Both the position numbers and the translations under genes were made by a program. The notes below the pieces were generated by a model that saw only the letters and a program-made list of their open reading frames with translations, was not told the origin of the DNA and did not search any database. From positions 1 to 64,000 of the forward strand of contig JACONQ010000021.1 of the NCBI GenBank assembly GCA_014281115.1: a stretch of DNA of 64,000 bases, written 5' to 3'. Source of the stretch: Laburnicola sp. R22_1 (Eukaryota > Ascomycota > Dothideomycetes > Pleosporales > Didymosphaeriaceae). Positions 1 through 12,139 of the stretch are shown here, one piece after another (the stretch's first letter is position 1; each line of letters starts with the position of its first letter).

Positions 1-33
1 CGTATTGCTAAGGTTAAAAGGATTCATTCCCAC
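1..33. other. Oxford Nanopore adapter and native-barcode remnant (artefact)
   Basis: The contig does not begin with telomere. Bases 1-9 (CGTATTGCT) match the 3' end of the Nanopore ligation adapter as I remember it, bases 10-17 (AAGGTTAA) match the native-barcode flank, and bases 18-33 (AAGGATTCATTCCCAC) match the first 16 bases of native barcode 07. The last 8 bases of that barcode are replaced by telomere sequence, probably by consensus polishing. The match is from memory of the published kit sequences and was not searched. Confidence 0.9.
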
Positions 34-130
34 CCTAACCCTAACCCTAACCCTAACCCTAACCCTAACCCTAACCCTAACCCTAACCCTAACCCTAACC
101 CTAACCCTAACCCTAACCCTAACCCTAACC

Positions 131-171
<41 letters not shown>

Positions 172-201
172 CCCTAACCCTAACCCTAACCCTAACCCTA
201 A
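34..201. repeat. Telomere, (CCCTAA)n
   Basis: About 28 units of CCCTAA on the + strand, so the G-rich strand runs toward the left end, as expected for a left chromosome end. One unit near 149 has an extra A (CCCTAAA). The array is short compared with many fungal telomeres, but its length is limited by the read end. It abuts transposon sequence directly, with no telomere-associated helicase gene between. Confidence 0.97.
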
Positions 202-3200
202 ATCTGCTCCCTAAGTAAAGCCTCGCGTCCCACCTTTCTGAATGCGCTTTCTTTTACGCGTTTTTCGATTCGTTAGAACCTTAATTTGCTCCTTAAGTTC
301 TTTAATATAGGTCTTTTAAAGTACACCATAGTAGAGCATAAGTTTAGCACCTTTTATAAGCTGTGAGTAGCTCGATTTAGTATTAGATAGAGGCTAAATA
401 AAAGAGTCGCGTACGAGCTTTAACTAGAATCCAAACTCAAGGGTATTACTTAGGGTCCTGGCTTACCATAGTGTATCTAGTGGGGTACCCTAAGGTGGAG
501 TGTGAATACGCACATGAAGACGATCTACTACTACTAACGCATCTAAAGGAACAACCCCAAAGATCTTAAAAACTTTCTTATAGTTTTCTAGTATAAACAT
601 ATTAAAAAACGCGTTGTAAAAGACTAGTAGAAAGCCCTCTTTGTTAATATAAAAGACGCGTTGGCACGCTAAGTCCCGCACGCGCTAGAAGTACTTTAGC
701 TTTATTAGCGCAAAATAGACTATATTAAGCGGCTAGAGGATATAAGATAAGTGCGCTGACATATAGAGGTGCGTATTAAAAGTCCTTCCCTGCTCGGCGA
801 CAGGGGTATCTTAGTCACAGTCCCGATACGGAAATTGCTCCGAATCTGGTTAATTTTATTAAACTCTACTCTCCTTATACTTATTACCCTATTCTAGCTT
901 AATAATCTTCTGAATATAAGTAGGAATACGCTTAATCTATGCCTAAATCTTATCCTAAGGTAGCTCCTTCCAGCACTGCTCTTACGCAGATATTACCTCT
1001 GCTCAATTCTTTAGTACACCCTTCTTTGTAGTATATCGCTTTATCCATAGCCAATAAGGCTTAATAGCGTTTAAATTAGGTGAGTTACCGTACTAAAGTA
1101 GCTTCTAGACATCCTGCAAGCTATACACGTAGCTCTACACATAGTAATTATGACTAGGTATCTTGTCCTCTTAAATAACTATTTCTAGTCGCTTAGCTTA
1201 ATACTACTTTGTAAAAGGAATTAACTTTAAAAGTAAGATAGTTGACTTATATTAATACTAGTTAATTTCTAAGCCCGTGCCTTAACTAAGCTTGCCATTC
1301 TTCTTATTCCACTTCTACTAAGGCTGTTAACTAGGCTTAGTATATAGATCGAGACGCCGCATACTAGTCTCAAGCTCCTACTGTTCCCTTATAATAGGCT
1401 CTAGCTCTTAATTTAATTCCTTAATTCTTTTAATAGCAGTCTCTTTCTCTTGCTTTGTTTCTAGCGTCTAGTAATAATAGGGCACTCGCCTATTATATAA
1501 AAAGCAGCCCCAAAACATAAATTCAGAATAGCCTTTCTACCTCTTATAGATATAGCTTCGGATAAAGGCTATATCTGCTCTTCTCTAAACTCTATAGTTA
1601 CCACGCCTTTGTAGAAGGATAACAGATGTTTTATTAAACTAGATAACGTTTTTCTAATTCTTAATTATCTAGTCTTAATATTAAAGACACTAATTAAGTC
1701 AATCCTTCTTTATCTTCTTTGTTAACCGCTTCCTTGTTAGTTTAGTCTTCTTAAAGCCTACTTTCTAGAGAATCTACCATACTATTATAGCTAATATTTT
1801 AAATCCTTCTTAACTAAGTATACTAGCAATATTAGTATAAGACTTCTCTAATCTATAGCGGTTAGTGCGTATAATATTAACGACTATCTTAGAGGCCTTA
1901 GCCTATTTTAGTAGTCTGCTAGACTATAGAGCATCTTTAAAGTAGCTATCCTATATATATAGTGGCCGCTAGACTGGGTTAAAGCCGCGTATAATTGCTC
2001 GACTATATATTAAATTAATCGTCCTCGTTAGGATTTTAGTTAATTTATTAATCTCGTTACTTGACTTGCTAGTAGCTTTTAGGCTAATAATAAGGACACG
2101 AGTAGAGATATTATAGGGAGCCATAATAGAGTAGAATAGTATAGGTGTATAGAGAGTATCTTCGCAAGATAGCTAAGGGCGTAAAGGCTATGTTGGCTCG
2201 GAGCAGTTTCCGTATTAGGACTGTGGCTAAGATACCCCTGTCGCCGAGTGGGCAAGGACTTTTAATACGCACCTCCGTACAGAGTGTTAGGATCTTTTGT
2301 TCTAGGCAATAATCCTTAAAATCCTAGGAGTAGTGACTCTTATAGCCGTCTAGAATAAGTAACCTCTATAACCTCACTATGCGCGGCCTTGTATACGCGT
2401 CAAAGTACTTTAACTACGCGACTCTAAGCTCGCTATTAGTCTAGCTAGTCTTAGAGACTAAGAGCTTCTAATCGCGGAGAATACTAGTCTCCTTATATCA
2501 CGCTAAGATGTGGACTCGCCCTTTATAGATAATAAAGGGCGGGATAGTATACCTAGCAGCGCAAATACTCTAAATTAGTATAACTCACTCGCGGTTGCCT
2601 AGCTAAATAAGTGTAGGTTAAGAACGTCTTTCTAAACTAGTTATAACCTTTATTAAGCCAATAACCCCTATCTAGAAGCCTATCTTATTAAAGTTATAGA
2701 TGTCTTTATTCTGCACTCTATACTTAGCTTTTGTGTCCTCCACTAGCTAAAACTACGTATTTATAACCTCTAGGTCTTCCTATTATATTCTCTATTGGTC
2801 ATTCGCTTAATTAAAAGCCATTTTAAGCTTAGGTACGCGCTTTACGAAGTGCTAAGCCTAGCATTATCCTATAGGGTCTCTGTGCCGCGCAGCTAGTAGT
2901 TTGTTGGCTATATCTTCTACCTTACCTAGCTAGGGTGCAAATTCTTGCGAATCTAGATTAAGAATATACTATATAAGCGTCTGCTCTTTAGTTGTAGTAA
3001 GCTTTGCCATGCCTAATTGTGTATCTGCTTAGGCGGTAATTCTATTAATTTAATCGCTTAGTATAGACTTTAGGATATTATATGCTATAGTAGCGCATCG
3101 TAGGCTTAAAATTTGCTTATTCTAATAGGCGTGAAGGGCAAGCTTAATTCTGCCTTCTTAATTAGATAATAACGCGTCGTGTTGTTAAGACATTATAATT

Positions 3201-3273
3201 TATAGTGAAGTATTATAGTCTTGGCAAAAACTATTTGGCGGACTAATCTATTCGGACTACTAATAGAATATGT
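202..3273 (-). mobile_element. Pogo/Fot1-like DNA transposon copy 1, telomere-truncated and interrupted
   Basis: This is a reverse-orientation copy of the element at 8232-10444. The transposase N-terminal end lies near 3020 and the C-terminal part runs into the telomere at about 202. The 5' terminal inverted repeat ends at 3273, followed by TA. Recognisable pieces on the minus strand include the segment at 490-681 (reads ACQRVFYINKEGFLL) and the stretch at 2281-3030. A separate 1.5 kb transposon (764-2277) splits it. Many TAG/TAA codons are present, as expected from RIP. About 0.6 kb of the distal element is missing compared with copy 2. Confidence 0.85.
764..2277 (-). mobile_element. Tc1/mariner-type transposon nested in pogo copy 1
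   Basis: Terminal inverted repeats of about 80 bp lie at 764-843 and 2198-2277; both carry GAGGTGCGTATTAAAAGTCC and then GGCGACAGGGGTATC. TA flanks both ends (762-763, 2278-2279), and removing the element rejoins the pogo sequence seen in the other copies. The minus strand near 1070-850 reads like a degraded Tc1 transposase C-terminus (PNLNAIKPYW, then a K-R-I-P-T-Y-I-Q-K-I-I stretch), matching the family's SPDLNPIE-type block and its tail. The frame is full of stop codons, so this copy is not autonomous. Confidence 0.85.
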
Positions 3274-3275
3274 TA

Positions 3276-4382
3276 ATTAGATTAGTAAATTTAGGGTTAT
3301 TATTAGAAAGGTTACTATAATAGATAGGCTCTTTATCTTTTAATCTACTACTATAATAGGCGGCGTTATTATCTTTTAGTCTATTATTCTAGTAAGTAAT
3401 ACTAAAATTATAAAAAAAAAAATTTATTAAGCGCCCCTTCTCTAGTGTAATTGCTATAGTCCTTACTAGGTTAGGCGTTTTCTAGCTTATCTAGCTATTT
3501 TAGCAATAGCTAAGGAAGTGTAGTAGGGAGTAGTTACCTAAAGTAATTAGGCTTAGGCACTACTTTAAAGTCTCTATTATTAAAAAAAGTAGTTAGAGTT
3601 ACCTAATATATATTAATTTTAGAACCTTTAGGGATAATAGTATAGAGTTATTAGATTTAAAGACTAACTCCTAGCAAGTTTAAGGTAGAAGTAGGGTTAT
3701 AATAGAGATATTTAACTATAATCTATTAATAAGCCAAACTAAAAGGTAGTTAGACAATATTAATAGTTTAATAGTTAGTTGCCTAGCTAAATACTTACTA
3801 GGTAGTACGTAAGAGCTAGAGTAGTTATAATAAAGGGAGTAGATTCCTATAACTAGTACTATCCTAGTTTAAATATAAGCTTAACTAAGGTCTAAGATAG
3901 TAAAAGATTAAAGTAAAATATATAAGGCTACTTAGTAAAGTAGTGTAGTAAAATATTAGGGCGGACTAGATAAAGCTACTTAGTAAGGTTAGTACTAGGG
4001 CAACTTAGTATCTAGATTTTCTAAGTGTTAGAGTGGTTTATAAGGGGCATCTACTATAAAAAAAATAGAAATACCTAAGTGGTTAATAGTTAGGCGTGGT
4101 AAAGTATCTAGATTTAGTAGGTCTAGATATCTTATAAGTGTAAGCTAGTGTACTTAGTAAATAAGGTAAAAGTATTATTATATAAAATCTTTATAAGCGG
4201 CGCTATAGAATCTCTAGCGCCTAATTCTAATTCTTCTTACTTAGTGCCTTTAGCCTTTATAGTATAATACTAGTTTGGTGTTATAGGCAAATTAGTCTTT
4301 AACGGTAATATAGTTGTTATTTATTATTATTTATTATTATTTAGAAATATTTAGAGCAGCTTTTCTTAATAAATCTTAGTAT
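3276..4382. other. AT-rich RIP-degraded sequence, unassigned
   Basis: Very TA-rich sequence lying just beyond the pogo copy 1 end. No open frame of meaningful length and no terminal repeats could be placed. It is probably decayed transposon sequence too mutated to classify by eye. Confidence 0.5.
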
Positions 4383-5165
4383 AGTATAATAACTACCTAG
4401 CACTAAAGTAACTAATAAACTTCTAGCCTAATCTAGTAAGCGATAGCCTAACTTACCTTAGCGCAGTAGAATAACTACCTAGCACTAAAGTGACTAATAC
4501 ACTTCTAGCCTAACCTAGTAAGTAATTATCGAAATAGATTACGTAATATAGTGGAAGATAGGTAGGTAGTAATATAATAAGTATAAAATACTTATATAAT
4601 AAGTATAAAATACTTATATAATAAGATAGATAGTATTATTAGTAAGATAGATAGTAAGATAACTAAATTAGATTAATTTTTCTAACTTAGGGTTTTGGCT
4701 TGTTTATATAGATAAATTCACGTGACTATATACGTGCTAGAAAGTTATTAAGTTCTACTTTAGAAAACTAATAGTTCTTCTTCTAAAATTACGCAATAAC
4801 ACGTGATTAATAAGATAAAGAAAATTCTAAAGTCTAGACTTTCTAGACTATTCGTTTTTGTCTAATCTTAAATTAGACAATGCGCTAAAAGATAAGTAAC
4901 TACTTATTACACTACTCTATAATCTATAGTATAAACTATATAATAGATAATAAGTATTACTATAAAATAAATGCTTAATAAAGTAAAATTACCTTTAGCT
5001 ATATATTTTAATAGTAATAGCCTAACCTACCTCAGCGTAGTATAATAACTACCTAGCACTAAAGTAACTAATAAACTTCTAGCCTAATCTAGTAAGCTTA
5101 GCGTAGTGTAATAACTACCTAGCACTAAAATAACTAATATGCTTTTAGCTTAATCTAATAAGCTA
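4383..5165. repeat. Two pairs of a ~75-bp direct repeat
   Basis: A unit containing AACTACCTAGCACTAAAGT, then AACTTCTAGCCTAATCTAG, occurs twice in tandem at about 4383-4521 and twice more at about 5038-5163. The 4522-5018 stretch between the pairs is unassigned AT-rich sequence with a short repeated ATAATAAGTATAAAATACTT motif near 4580-4620. Confidence 0.7.
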
Positions 5166-5732
5166 AAACTTCTATTAATTTAACTATCTATAGGTAGTAT
5201 TTTAAGAAAGGAGTAAATATTATATTACTATCTATAGCTAAATAATAATAGTTAGTGTTAGAATAATATAAGGGTGGTACACAGTCTTTTAGGGATAATC
5301 TATTAAGAATAGCTAGAATAGTTAAAGAGCTAGTTAAATTAATACTATTCTAAGACAGTAGATAAGAAAAGGATATAGGGGGCCCTTTCTTATATAGAGG
5401 GCGGTATAAGGCATAGGCCTATGCTAACTACTACACTAACACTAACTAGGAAAAGCGCCTTTAGAAAGGTAAAAGGCGTAAATAGAAGAAATAGAGTATA
5501 TAAGAAAGGTAATAGAGCGTGCTTAGCAGAGAGGCTGGCAAGGACTATTATAATATCTATCTCTAGATAAGTAGTCTTAGAGACTAATAAGGTTACTCCT
5601 TTAAACCCTATAACTTAGTAGAGATTTCCTAAATTAATATACTATAGGTTAGACATTGTAGTAAACTTTTTATATATAAAGATAATAGTTAAATATCTAG
5701 AGTTAAGTATTATATATATTAGGACGAGAAGT
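5166..5732. other. AT-rich sequence, no gene seen
   Basis: RIP-like composition. A short segment at 5370-5430 is slightly richer in GC. No coding frame or terminal repeat is recognisable. Confidence 0.5.
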
Positions 5733-7140
5733 ATTGCAGACCTTTTAGCATATAGTATAACGCTATAAGAAAAAGCTATAGGTATACTAAAAATATATTA
5801 AAAAAAGATAAAGAAGTAAAATAGGTTAGGCTAGAGACTATTTATTTGCACGTGCAAATTAGCCCTTTATACTAAAGATAGTTAATAATATAATACGTAA
5901 TTGCCTACGTGTATATAAGATAAAACCTACAACTAAAAATTAAGTATTTATCTATCTACTATATAATATATTTAATTATTGCGTAAGACCTTAAGGTTAC
6001 TATATCTATCTCTTACCCTAAAGATACTATTGCTACTAGACGTATAGTATTACGCCCCTACCTAGAAGACATAAATAATAAAATAGCTATGTATAATACA
6101 GCTAGGTATAATAGCTAGATACTACTTAATATTAAAAACTATATTAAAGATCTTTATTATGTAAAGATTCTAACTAAGGTTAAGTTCGTACTATACATAG
6201 AGAGGAGTAAAATAGAAGGCCCTAAAACCTAGTACCTAGCACATAGTAATAGTAACAAAATATACACAAAATAATGATAATTTATTATTAACTTTCTTTA
6301 TAGCAGCATTGTTAACAGTAGTTAAATTAAAAACTATATAGGTGTCTATGCTAAGAATCTATATAGCAAGTAGATAGCTACTATAGAATTAAATCGCTAT
6401 ATTAAGGAGAATATAAATCTTAGTAAGTAAGAGCCTAAAATTAAAGGCAGACTAAGCCTTATAATATAGATTGCCCTATACTAGTTTAGGTACAAAGTGC
6501 TTACAATTATTAAGGATAAGAACTAAAAGAATATAGATATTTTTATATAGTAAAAGTCTAGATTAGTAGCTATATCCTACTACGTAGCTTATAATAATTA
6601 CTACCTAATATTAGATCTCTAATTAATAGCTACTTACTATAAAGATAGTAGTTATACTAAGTAAATACTAGAGGTATAGTAGATATATAAATACGCGCTT
6701 ATACTATAGAACTTCTATAGGTAATAGATAAAGCAAGGCTAGTAAAGTGTTAGGGTACTATTTAGTATTAGAAGTAAAGAGCGTGTGCGCGATTTATTAT
6801 ATATTATAGTAGTAGAGTAGAGTAAAGACTCTAAGTAGTTAATAGTCTAGCAACGCGACAAAAGATTATAAGGTAGTATTAATTATCTAGTAATGCAGTA
6901 GGCGGGCAAGCAAGTTAGGGTATTATTATTATAGGGTTAGGTATCTTAGAAGCTAGGAGAGACGTTAAAAAAAACTTTAATGCGCTTTAGTCCTAGGGCT
7001 TAGCGCTTGCATATAATATTATTTTATATAGGCACTAGTAACGTAATAAAAAAAGTAGTAATTAAACGTAGTAGAGCTACTTAAAAACTAATAAGTAGAG
7101 GCAGTTTATACTTCTGCCTAGGAGGGGTATTATATATATA
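5733..7140 (+). repeat. Unclassified ~1.4 kb repeat R1, copy 1
   Basis: Aligned by eye with 12140-13545: both copies open with a block containing TATAGTATAACGCTATAAG, share a middle block with GTAGTGTTACGCCCCTA-like sequence, and end with GAGGCAGTTTATACTTCTGCC. This copy carries a 186-bp insertion (6145-6330) that copy 2 lacks at that point. Degenerate frames on the + strand suggest ancient coding content but match nothing I can name. It could be an internal part of an LTR retrotransposon. Confidence 0.7.
6145..6330 (+). repeat. Short LTR-like repeat inserted in R1 copy 1
   Basis: The segment with AAGATCTTTATTATGTAAAG at its start and ACAGTAGTTAA near its end is also present at 17703-17890 (same orientation) and at 13690-13870 (inverted). 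Short repeated sequence (AAAACTATA) lies on both sides here, suggesting a target duplication. It may be a solo LTR; both ends are RIP-altered, so TG...CA ends cannot be confirmed. Confidence 0.6.
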
Positions 7141-7199
7141 AAATAGATATTATTAATAAGAGTGTTTACTACTATTAGTGTTAAATTAGGCTATATCTT

Positions 7200-7980
7200 T
7201 CTATATCTATTAAAGTCCTTTGCTAGTTTCTTCTAACCTAATCTTTTTTTCTCCCTTTATTAACTTCTAAAGAAAGAATCTAGTTTTCTAACTCTATTAA
7301 GTTAGCTGTCTCTTTCCTATTACTATTAACTTTTTATACCCTACCTATCCTAGGTTAGATTAGGAGTATTGTAGAATAGAGGTTATATTTCTAAATAGTA
7401 TACTTAGGCTTTCTACACCTAAAATATATCCCTTCTTTTTCACACTTATTTAATTTTTTCTTAGAGGCCTATTTAGCTCTTTTTCTAGTCTTAAAGGTTT
7501 TTATCTTAGTAGTTTTTACAGTGTTAAAGTAGGTAGTTAATTTCTAGTCTATAGCGTCTACTAACCTTATAGAGAAGAATATAATTATAAAAAAGAGTTT
7601 AGCAACCTTTATACGTTAGATATTCTCCTAATTATATTAACCCTATCTATTAACTAGATAAGACTCTAGTTTTTTAAGATATCTAGAGTAATTATCTCAT
7701 CTTAGAGATTAGAGAGTAAGGCTTATTAATAAATATTCTTTAGGTTCTTCTAATTATTTTTATTAGATTTAGTAGCTAGGCGTATAAAGTTAGTATTAAA
7801 CTTAGTTAGTAGGGTTTTGCCCTATTGGCTAAAGAATAGCCTATTTTATACTTGCTTTTTTGCTAACTTATTATATTATTTTATTTTTTTCTTTAGCTAT
7901 TTTTACTCTAAGGGATATTAGCCAGCCATAGTAAGCGTATACCCTTAGTTATTAGTTATATAATAAGTTATATAATATTA
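7200..7980 (-). mobile_element. Gypsy-type Gag remnant
   Basis: Read on the minus strand, the sequence around 7400-7470 gives YFRCRKPKYTI followed by a stop and KY. This is a CCHC zinc knuckle (C-x2-C-x4-H-x4-C) in which Cys and His codons have become Tyr by C-to-T/G-to-A changes. Basic and helical Gag-like sequence lies upstream (7980-7480). Pol sequence does not follow. The rest of 7140-8231 has no recognisable gene. Confidence 0.5.
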
Positions 7981-8231
7981 ATTATATTAGTTAGGTGCAC
8001 TATATATATATATTAGTAACTACTTTATACTTATATACTATAAGTATATATAATACGTTACTATAGGCAGAACTATTTATTATTAACTAGCTTACCGTAA
8101 GCCCGCATAATAGATTAAAATACTTCTTAGCAACACTACTTGCTTGCCTTATTTTCTGACTTTTTCTCCTACCACTATATTTAACGTAACACTATATCTA
8201 AACTAACTAATATAACTTATTTTTATACCTA

Positions 8232-10444
8232 ACATATTCTATTAGTAGCCTAGATAGATTAGTCCGCTAGATAGTTTTTACTAGAACTACAACACTTTAC
8301 TATAAATTATAATGTCTTAATAATACAACGCGTTATTATCTAATTAAGAAGGCAGAATTAAGCTTTCCTTTTACGCCTATTAGAATAAGTAAATTTTAAG
8401 CTTATAACGTGCTGCTATAGAATATAATATTCTAAAGTCTATACTAAGTAATTAAATTAATAGAATTATCGCCTAAGCAGATATATAATTAGGCATGGCA
8501 AAGCTTACTATAACTAAAGAGTAGACGCTTATATAGTATATCCTTAATCTAGATTTGTGAGGATTTACATCCTAGCTAGGTAAGGTAAAAGATATAGCTA
8601 ATAAACTACTAGCTGCGCAGTATAGAGACTCTATAGAATAATGCTAGACTTAGCGCTTTATAAAGCGTATATCTAAGCTTAAAATAGCTTTTAATTAAGT
8701 GAAGGACTAATAGAGGATATAATAGGAAGACCTAGAGGTTATAAATACGTGGTTTTAGCTAGTAGAGAACACAAAAGCTAAGTATAGAGTGTAGAATAAA
8801 GATATTTATAACTTTAATAAGATAGGCTTCTAGATAGAAGTGATTAGCTTAATAAAGGTTATAACTAGTTTAGAAAGATATTCTTAACCTATACTTATTT
8901 AGCTAGGTAACTATAAGTAGGTTATAGTAATTTATAGTATTTGCGCTATTAGGTATACTACCCTGCCCTTTATTATCTATAAAGGGCGAGTCTATATTTT
9001 GGTATAATATAAGGAGACTAGTATCCCCTATAATTAGTAGCTCTTAGTCTCTAAGACTAGCTAGACTAATAATAAGCTTAGAGTTACGTAGTTAAAGCAC
9101 CTTAACGCGTATATAAGGCTGCGTATAGTAGGGTTATAGAGGTTACTTATTCTAGATAGTTATAAGAGCTACTACTTCTAGAATTTTAAGAACTATTATC
9201 TAGAATAGAAGATCCTAACACTTTATATACTAGCGTACTTATCTTATATTCTCTAGCTGCTTAATATGGTCTATTTTGCGCTACTAAAGCTAAAATACTT
9301 CTAGTGTATACAGAACTTAGCGCGCTAACGCGTCTTTTATATTAATAAAGAGGGCTTCCTACTAGCCTTTTATAATACGTTTTTTAATATGTTTATACTA
9401 GAAAACTATAAGAAAGCCTTTAAGGCCTCTAGGCTTATTTCTTTAGATATATTAGTAGTAGTAGATTGCCTTAATATGCGTATTTATACTCTACCTTAGG
9501 GTACTCTACTAGATATCCTATAGTAAGCTAGGACCCTAAGTAATACCCTTAAGTTTAGATCCTAGTTAAAGCTTATATACAACTCTTTTATTTAGTCTCT
9601 ACCTAATACTAAATTAAGCTACTTATAGCTTATAAAAGGTGCTAAACTTATGCTTTACTATAGTGTACTTTAAGAGACCTATATTAAGGAACTTAAGAAG
9701 CAAACTAACGTTCTAATAAAGTGAAAAACGCGTAAAGGAAAGCGTATTTAGAAAGGTAGGACGCTAGGCTTTACTTAGAGAGTAGATTTAGGAGTAGAAA
9801 GCCCTTTTATTAGGGTAAAGTTATTAAAAAGGGCATAAGGTAGTAGTAAGAGAGAGGTAGATCCCTTAACACAACGCCGCTATAGAAAGTGTAGAGAGTC
9901 TAGGCATAATATAAGAACCTATTAAATAGATAAAGAGATAGAGAAGGAGTTAGATATTACCCTTAGTAGCTTATTTTTAAATAGTGTTAATAGTAAATTA
10001 GAGTAATGTTATTATAGGTTACTATAAGGCTAAAAATAATAAGTTAACTTTATCTTATAATAGTACACACTTAGTAACTAAAAATTAGATAAAGTACTAC
10101 TTAAGATATAGTATACTTTACTACAAATTATAATAAGTATACTATATATTGCCTATATATAGTATAGTAGATAATATATTATATATTATAGAGAGTCTTG
10201 TTATAAGTTTGTACTGCTAAGAAAGACTTCTTAGCTTTACGCGGCTGCTATAGCTACGTAAAGATGCTACATAACATAAAAGTAGATTAAATAGTAACTT
10301 AGTATATTATAAGTTATAGTAGATTATTGTAAGTTACTATAAAGTAACGTTAGTAGTATTCTATAATAAGTTATAAACGACCTCGAAGTTGCTAAGAAAA
10401 ACTATCTAGCGGACTAATCTATTCGGGCTACTAATAGAATATGT
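8232..10444 (+). mobile_element. Pogo/Fot1-like DNA transposon copy 2
   Basis: TA target duplications (8230-8231 and 10445-10446) and inverted termini of about 50 bp starting ACATATTCTATTAG bound this 2213-bp element. The + strand encodes a heavily RIPped pogo-family transposase: an N-terminal CENP-B/Tc5-like DNA-binding region near 8500-8700, then the DDE domain. It is about 380 bp longer than the copy at 23356-25189 because of extra AT-rich sequence around 10010-10390, after the coding region. The copy cannot be functional. Confidence 0.88.
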
Positions 10445-10446
10445 TA

Positions 10447-10940
10447 AGCGTGTATCTATATATATCTAATACCTTTTATAGCTATTTTATATAGATTCTA
10501 CTCTAATAATTACGCTATAGCTTCTTTAGATTATATAGGCTTATTTTATTCTTCTAGAGCCTTTTATAATCTTTGCGTATTTTCTTCTATTACCTTTAAA
10601 AATATTTTTAGTAATCCTTAATAATATAGCTAAGTATAAGGCAGCTAAACTAGAAAAGAGTAAGCTATAAGTTAAATTCTATATATATAGTCCCTATATA
10701 CTTATTAAAGTAGTAAAACTCTAATAAACTAGCTAAGGCAATCTATTTGCTACACTACTTATATTCTACTACTATATACTTAGTAATATTAGGTGTTTAG
10801 CCTTTATAATACTAATTCTAACTAGCTCTATTATTATTATTATCTTTTTTATTGTATATATATAGACATATAACTGCCTGCCTAGTAGTAATAGTATTAT
10901 TAAGATAAGCAATATCTATATTAGATTATAACCTTAAGGT
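10447..10940. other. AT-rich sequence, no gene seen
   Basis: TA-rich, no recognisable coding or terminal repeats; lies between pogo copy 2 and an inverted fragment of repeat R1. Confidence 0.5.
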
Positions 10941-11250
10941 CTTACGCAATAATATACTCTATATATAAGAGGAGATAAACACTTAATTTAGTTGCACATT
11001 TTTATACTTTATACGTAGACCGCGTTATATTCTTATCTTTAACTTTAACTTTAGTATTTATAGTCTATAGTATACTATAATTAACTACTTTATTAGTATA
11101 AGGGGCTAATTTGCATATACTAATAAATAGTTCCTAGCCTAACCTATTTTCCTACTTTACCTTTTTTTTAATGCGTTTTTAGTACGCCTATAGCTTTTCC
11201 TTGCAGCGTTATACTATATACTATAAGGTCTACGATATTTCTCTTCCTAA
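10941..11250 (-). repeat. Inverted fragment of repeat R1
   Basis: Reverse complement of the first ~290 bp of R1 (compare 12140-12430): it contains the complements of the TATAGTATAACGC and AGGTTAGGCTAG blocks. Together with R1 copy 2 it flanks the N-terminal gypsy pol fragment in opposite orientation. Confidence 0.65.
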
Positions 11251-11399
11251 TAGGCCTATATTAATACAAAGGAGAAAGATTATAACTTAATCTTAGGACT
11301 ACTATAGTAGAAAAAGAATCTTATATTAGTAACTCCTACTAAGAGGTCTATATACCTTGGATCTTTTAGCACTAGGATTAGAAATAGAAGGGGAAAGAA

Positions 11400-12115
11400 A
11401 CCCTCTTAATCTAGTAGACACGTGTTTTTTGCAGCATTCCTAGCGCTAAATTATAAAAACTAATAGAATAAAAATAGACTTAAAGTCTTTTCTATATTAT
11501 TAAGAGATATTTAAAAGGCTCTTACACTAAAACCTACTATTAATCCTAAGGAGGTGCTACTAGACTAGTTAAAGGACTAAGTTAATATCTTTTCTAGGAA
11601 ATAAGCTAATAATCTCCTACTACTTAGAGAAGTAGGAATTAATTACTCTATCTCCTTAATAGAAAAGAATAGGAAAGTCCTAGAGATTCCCTTTAGTCTC
11701 CTCTATAGTATATTAAAAAAGGAACTATTAGTCCTATATAAGGAGTTAACTAAGTATCTAGACTACAATTTTATTTAGGTAAGCAAATTAAGCGTAGTAG
11801 CTCTAGTGCTTTGTACTAGAAAACTAGAAGAAAAGCTTTAGTTCTATATAGACTACTATATATTAAACGTCCTATCTTAGAAGAACAATTACCTTCTTCC
11901 TCTAATTAGAGAAACGCTATAACTTCTAGTAAATACTAAGTAGTTAATAAAGCTAAATATTATTTAGACCTTTTATAAATTAAGAATTATAAAAAAATAG
12001 TATTCTAGATATAGTTTAAACTATATAAATAGTTTATAGTTCTCTTTAGTCTACCTAATACACTAAATATCTTTTAAAGGTATCCTAACTATATCTTAAG
12101 AAAGTTTCTAGATAA
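11400..12115 (+). mobile_element. Gypsy-type retrotransposon, pol N-terminal half (5' reverse transcriptase)
   Basis: Treating TAG as mutated Gln, the + frame reads as Ty3/gypsy Pol: VFFAAFLALNYKN, then VNIFSRK, YKELTKYLDYNFI, FYIDYYILNVLS and IKLNIIQTFYKLRI. The last two correspond to the RT blocks usually seen as FCIDYRKLNAIT and TKLDVIQAFHKLRI. The reading stops at about 12115, where repeat R1 copy 2 begins; the RT C-terminal half resumes at 13876. The element is therefore split by later insertions and is dead. Confidence 0.85.
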
Positions 12116-12139
12116 CTTTTACTCTACTTATATTAGGAA

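Noticed and set aside
5..214. Open frame of Thr-Leu and Asn-Pro repeats
   Set aside because: It is a translation of the telomere array and barcode with a non-ATG start.
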